From Hymenobacter mucosus (lineage in GTDB: Bacteria > Bacteroidota > Bacteroidia > Cytophagales > Hymenobacteraceae), in NCBI RefSeq assembly GCF_900188255.1, contig NZ_FZNS01000004.1:124001-188000 (forward strand): a DNA stretch of 64,000 nt, in the 5' to 3' direction. A program made the position numbers and the translations under genes. The notes under the pieces were generated by a model, which saw nothing but the letters and a program-made list of their open reading frames with translations, had not been told where the DNA came from and searched no databases. Position 1 is the stretch's first letter; each line of letters starts with the position of its first letter. This document shows, in pieces, positions 61,559 through 64,000 of this stretch.

Positions 61559-63319
61559 CTACTGCGCCGCCAGCACGGGGAGGCGTGCGGAGACACCATT
61601 TTCGTTGATGGCCTCGATGGTAAAGTAGTACGGCTGGTCCTTGTCCATGCCCTTGAAGTAGTATTCAGCGGCTCCGTGCACCATAATGCAGCTATAGAGC
61701 TTGTCGGGAGCGGTACCTACGTGGATGTTGTAGGCGTACGCATCGTCGGAAGGAGCCCATTTCAACCAGGCGCTACGCTTATCCTTCTCAGTGCGCAATA
61801 CTACAAAACCTTTTACTTGGTTGGGCGCTAAACCACTCCCCTGCCCGAAAATTCGTAGCCCACTGAGGGCAAACTTACCCGTGGGCATATGGATATTTTC
61901 AAGTTTCAAGAAGCGAGTTTGCAGAGGCTTACCAAGCTCAATGTAGTTGTGAGGCACATCGGTTTTATTCTGGCTTTTGTCCACCAGCAGCTTCCAGTTC
62001 TTGCCATCTTTCGAGTGCCATAGTTTGTACTGATGGTAGGTATTTAACTGCTTGCCGAGGAACTCCGCATCCTGATCGGCGTAGTTTATTTGGATGGCGC
62101 GTACGGTGCTTACCTCGCCCAAATCGGTTTGAAAGTACTCGCCTCTGTTCCCCGTTTTGGCGCTCCAATAGGTTTTTATGCTTTCATCTACCGCATAGTT
62201 GGGCTGGTAGCCACCCAATGTAGAAGAGGCCTGCACAGGTTTCTGGTAGTTCAGCAGCATCCACCCCGTAAAGCGACTTTTGAGGTGGTCTTGGGGGCCC
62301 GTAGGCAGGTAGTGCGGGTAGTCGCCAAAATCGGTAGTAGAATACAGCACCCCATCTTTATCGAAGCCGGCCGGCCACAGCCCCAGGCGTCGCTCAAAAT
62401 TGTTTTTTACCGATACAACCATGGTTGACAAATGCCACCAGTTGCCCCAGGTGTCCTGAAAAGTATTGCCATGTCCCGCCCCGCGGGCAAAGCCACCCGG
62501 CTTGTAGGCGAAGGGGTTATGCTTTTGCGGGGTAAATGGCCCCAAGGGCTTGTCACTTACCTGCACGCCATCTGCATAGCCACTAAACTCCGTACCGGGC
62601 GCCCCATACTGTAAGTAGTACTTTCCCTGATACTTATTCATCCAGGCACCCTCCATAAATGGGTCGAGGAACGTGTTATCTAAGTATTCGCCGAAGCGCT
62701 GCCAGCCGAACTGCTTGTCGTTGAGGCCAAACATCTCTTTTCGCTCGCCAATGGGTTGCAAAGTGCGGCGGCTAATCTGCTGGCCGTAGAGAGGGTACAC
62801 ATTGGAGCTACCCCAGTAGAGGTAGAGCTTGCCGTCGTCATCAAGAAAGAAGGCGGGGTCCCAGGCTCCTAGCTGAAAAGGATTCACGGCTTCCTTCCAC
62901 TCTGCGGCCTTGGGGTTTGTACTCATCCAGATGGGGAAGTTTTTCTCCTGGGTAGAGCCATACACCAGTAGCGTGTCGCCCAGCACGAACACGGCCGGCG
63001 CACACAAGTCATCGTACACTTTGTGCTCCGGCTTCAGAAAATGGCGGGGCACAAACTTCCAGCTGTATAAATCGTGGCTCCACCAGTATCCCCATTGGTT
63101 GGTGCTGAACAGGTAGTAGTCGCCCTTATATAAGGTAATGACGGGGTCGGCGGTGGCGCGGTGCTTGCCAGCCTCGGCGAAGTTGGGAATGGGCGTATAG
63201 CCGTAATCCAGGTTGAGCGGGTTGCAGTACGTGCGTTGCCCCCCAGCACTGGCGGTAGGCTGAGCCTGGACGACCAGCCTCAGCAAGGCGGCAAGGCACA
63301 AGAGCAGAAATGAGCGCAT
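61559..63319 (-). CDS. GH43-like beta-propeller protein with discoidin and fibronectin III domains
   Basis: 586-aa secreted protein. Signal peptide about 1-19. A five-bladed propeller (about 25-350) has GH43-type segments: HRATADPVITLYKGDYYLF (candidate base Asp), LGAWDPAFFLDDDGKLYLYWG (Asp) and DPFMEGAWMNKYQGKYYLQY (Glu). A discoidin/F5/8 type C domain (about 365-500, VDESIKTYWSAKTGNRGEYFQTDLG) and a short fibronectin III domain (about 510-585) follow. All three acidic positions seem present, so activity is likely, but the family is only moderately sure. Next to bglX and a GH144-like gene, it could act on a beta-glucan side chain rather than arabinan. Confidence 0.82.
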   Translation of the reverse strand: MRSFLLLCLAALLRLVVQAQPTASAGGQRTYCNPLNLDYGYTPIPNFAEAGKHRATADPVITLYKGDYYLFSTNQWGYWWSHDLYSWKFVPRHFLKPEHKVYDDLCAPAVFVLGDTLLVYGSTQEKNFPIWMSTNPKAAEWKEAVNPFQLGAWDPAFFLDDDGKLYLYWGSSNVYPLYGQQISRRTLQPIGERKEMFGLNDKQFGWQRFGEYLDNTFLDPFMEGAWMNKYQGKYYLQYGAPGTEFSGYADGVQVSDKPLGPFTPQKHNPFAYKPGGFARGAGHGNTFQDTWGNWWHLSTMVVSVKNNFERRLGLWPAGFDKDGVLYSTTDFGDYPHYLPTGPQDHLKSRFTGWMLLNYQKPVQASSTLGGYQPNYAVDESIKTYWSAKTGNRGEYFQTDLGEVSTVRAIQINYADQDAEFLGKQLNTYHQYKLWHSKDGKNWKLLVDKSQNKTDVPHNYIELGKPLQTRFLKLENIHMPTGKFALSGLRIFGQGSGLAPNQVKGFVVLRTEKDKRSAWLKWAPSDDAYAYNIHVGTAPDKLYSCIMVHGAAEYYFKGMDKDQPYYFTIEAINENGVSARLPVLAAQ

Positions 63320-63425
63320 GGGTTGAATGGGAAAAGCGCGTTCTGACGAACACCGCGACAGCTCGTCCAGCCTGTTCGGTCAGTCTTGCAACGTCAGCAC
63401 GCGCTTGTAGCTAGTGAAAGCCTGC

Positions 63426-64000
63426 TTACTTCTTGAGTTGGGGACTCTCGAAACCCAGCTTGGTGAGGCCGCGCTGTACATCGGGGCTACTCATGAACAG
63501 TTTCCAGAGTAGGCCGGTCCGGTGGTTTTCAATCATGCCCACAATTGGTCCCTGGTCAATGGCCAAGTGCGACTTGGCGTACCAATTATGCTGTTCGCTA
63601 AAGCCATCCACAAAGCCGTACTCGCTCCAAATCTTATCCCCCAGATCGTGATAGAAGTGCTTCATCGCTGCCATCGACTCCCTAGGAGCATAGGGCATAG
63701 CCGACAGCGCCGCCGTAGGTGATATTACGCCCAAGTCTTCGGTAGGCGAGTGCGCGGCGTAGCCCTGGTAGCTGTCAGAAGCGGTGAGGCCCCAGCTGCT
63801 TGGCCCGTAGCCCTTGTACTTCTTGGGGTTCTCCACGCAGTAGGCGTAGTTGATGCGGGTGTGGGCTTGATTTTGCTGCCAGTAGTCGGCGTACTGGTCT
63901 TTGAGGCCGCGGGGGTCGAGGCCGAGGAAGGTGTAGTGCGAGAAAAACAGGGGCCCGCCGTAATCAAACCCCAAGGGCAGCTTGGTCTGGTAGAACTCCT
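63426..64000 (-). CDS. GH144-like (glucoamylase-type) hydrolase, C-terminal part
   Basis: The frame is open from the stop at 63426 to the window end, so the N terminus is missing (about 190 residues seen; a TTG at 63974 is not the start). LPLGFDYGGPLFFSHYTFLGLDPRGLKDQYADYW, read in pieces, together with GPSSWGLTASDSYQGYAAHSP, fits the (alpha/alpha)6 barrel family once called glucoamylase and now largely GH144, which contains endo-beta-1,2-glucanases. Its neighbours bglX and GH43-like support beta-glucan use. The exact linkage needs the full protein. Confidence 0.85.
   Translation of the reverse strand, partial: EFYQTKLPLGFDYGGPLFFSHYTFLGLDPRGLKDQYADYWQQNQAHTRINYAYCVENPKKYKGYGPSSWGLTASDSYQGYAAHSPTEDLGVISPTAALSAMPYAPRESMAAMKHFYHDLGDKIWSEYGFVDGFSEQHNWYAKSHLAIDQGPIVGMIENHRTGLLWKLFMSSPDVQRGLTKLGFESPQLKK

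Overview
The window reads as a chromosomal segment of a GC-rich Bacteroidetes of the Cytophagales, most like Hymenobacter. The evidence is three SusC-type receptors (two with SusD), a FecR/ECF-sigma pair, two type IX secretion (T9SS) C-terminal signals, Bacteroidetes -7 elements (TAnnTTTG), and many secreted glycoside hydrolases (GH). I see no tRNA, rRNA, CRISPR array, prophage or intact insertion sequence.

Region 1 (1-16.9 kb) is an arabinose/galactose-polymer locus. It holds the N-terminal part of a SusC receptor, galK-galT, a leftward operon (GH43-lectin, GH43, GH5-like, GH43), and a rightward operon (GH172/DUF2961, DUF4964-DUF4965 six-hairpin protein, GH43, LacI-type repressor). Six copies of a palindrome, TGCAAACGTTTGCA or close variants, sit in front of the susC, galK, GH43-lectin, GH172 and lacI-type genes. 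They define a self-contained regulon.

Region 2 (17-24.8 kb) is mostly housekeeping: a Bcr/CflA exporter, a lipoprotein-SCO1-cytochrome c operon, an SseB-like protein, a DUF2062 protein, a YihY/BrkB membrane protein, a DbpA-like RNA helicase and a small tyrosine phosphatase-like protein.

Region 3 (24.8-43.9 kb) starts with an ECF sigma factor, a FecR anti-sigma factor, a SusC receptor with an STN signalling domain and a SusD, which together form a trans-envelope signalling unit. A sugar/H+ symporter follows, then a rightward row of secreted enzymes: GH30, GH5-lectin-T9SS, sialate O-acetylesterase-like, GH30, GH30 and an esterase. A DPP IV peptidase (44-46.2 kb) separates it from the next locus.

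Region 4 (46.4-64 kb) is a leftward beta-glucan locus. One operon encodes SusC, SusD, a PKD surface lipoprotein and a GH16 laminarinase-like enzyme. A second encodes GH5-CBM6 and an unusual sensor. GH3 (bglX), a GH43-like/discoidin protein and a GH144-like protein (cut by the window end) follow. GH16, GH3, GH30, GH5 and GH144 together suggest growth on beta-1,3/1,6- and perhaps beta-1,2-glucans, for example from fungal walls.

The most unusual item is the gene at 54036-56051. It is a 7TM-DISM membrane sensor whose usual output domain is replaced by the zinc-ribbon and helix-turn-helix half of an IS1595-type transposase, without the catalytic half. It is the second gene of the GH5-CBM6 operon, next to a SusCD pair that has no sigma/anti-sigma genes. 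I propose it as a candidate one-protein glycan sensor-regulator built from a domesticated transposase.
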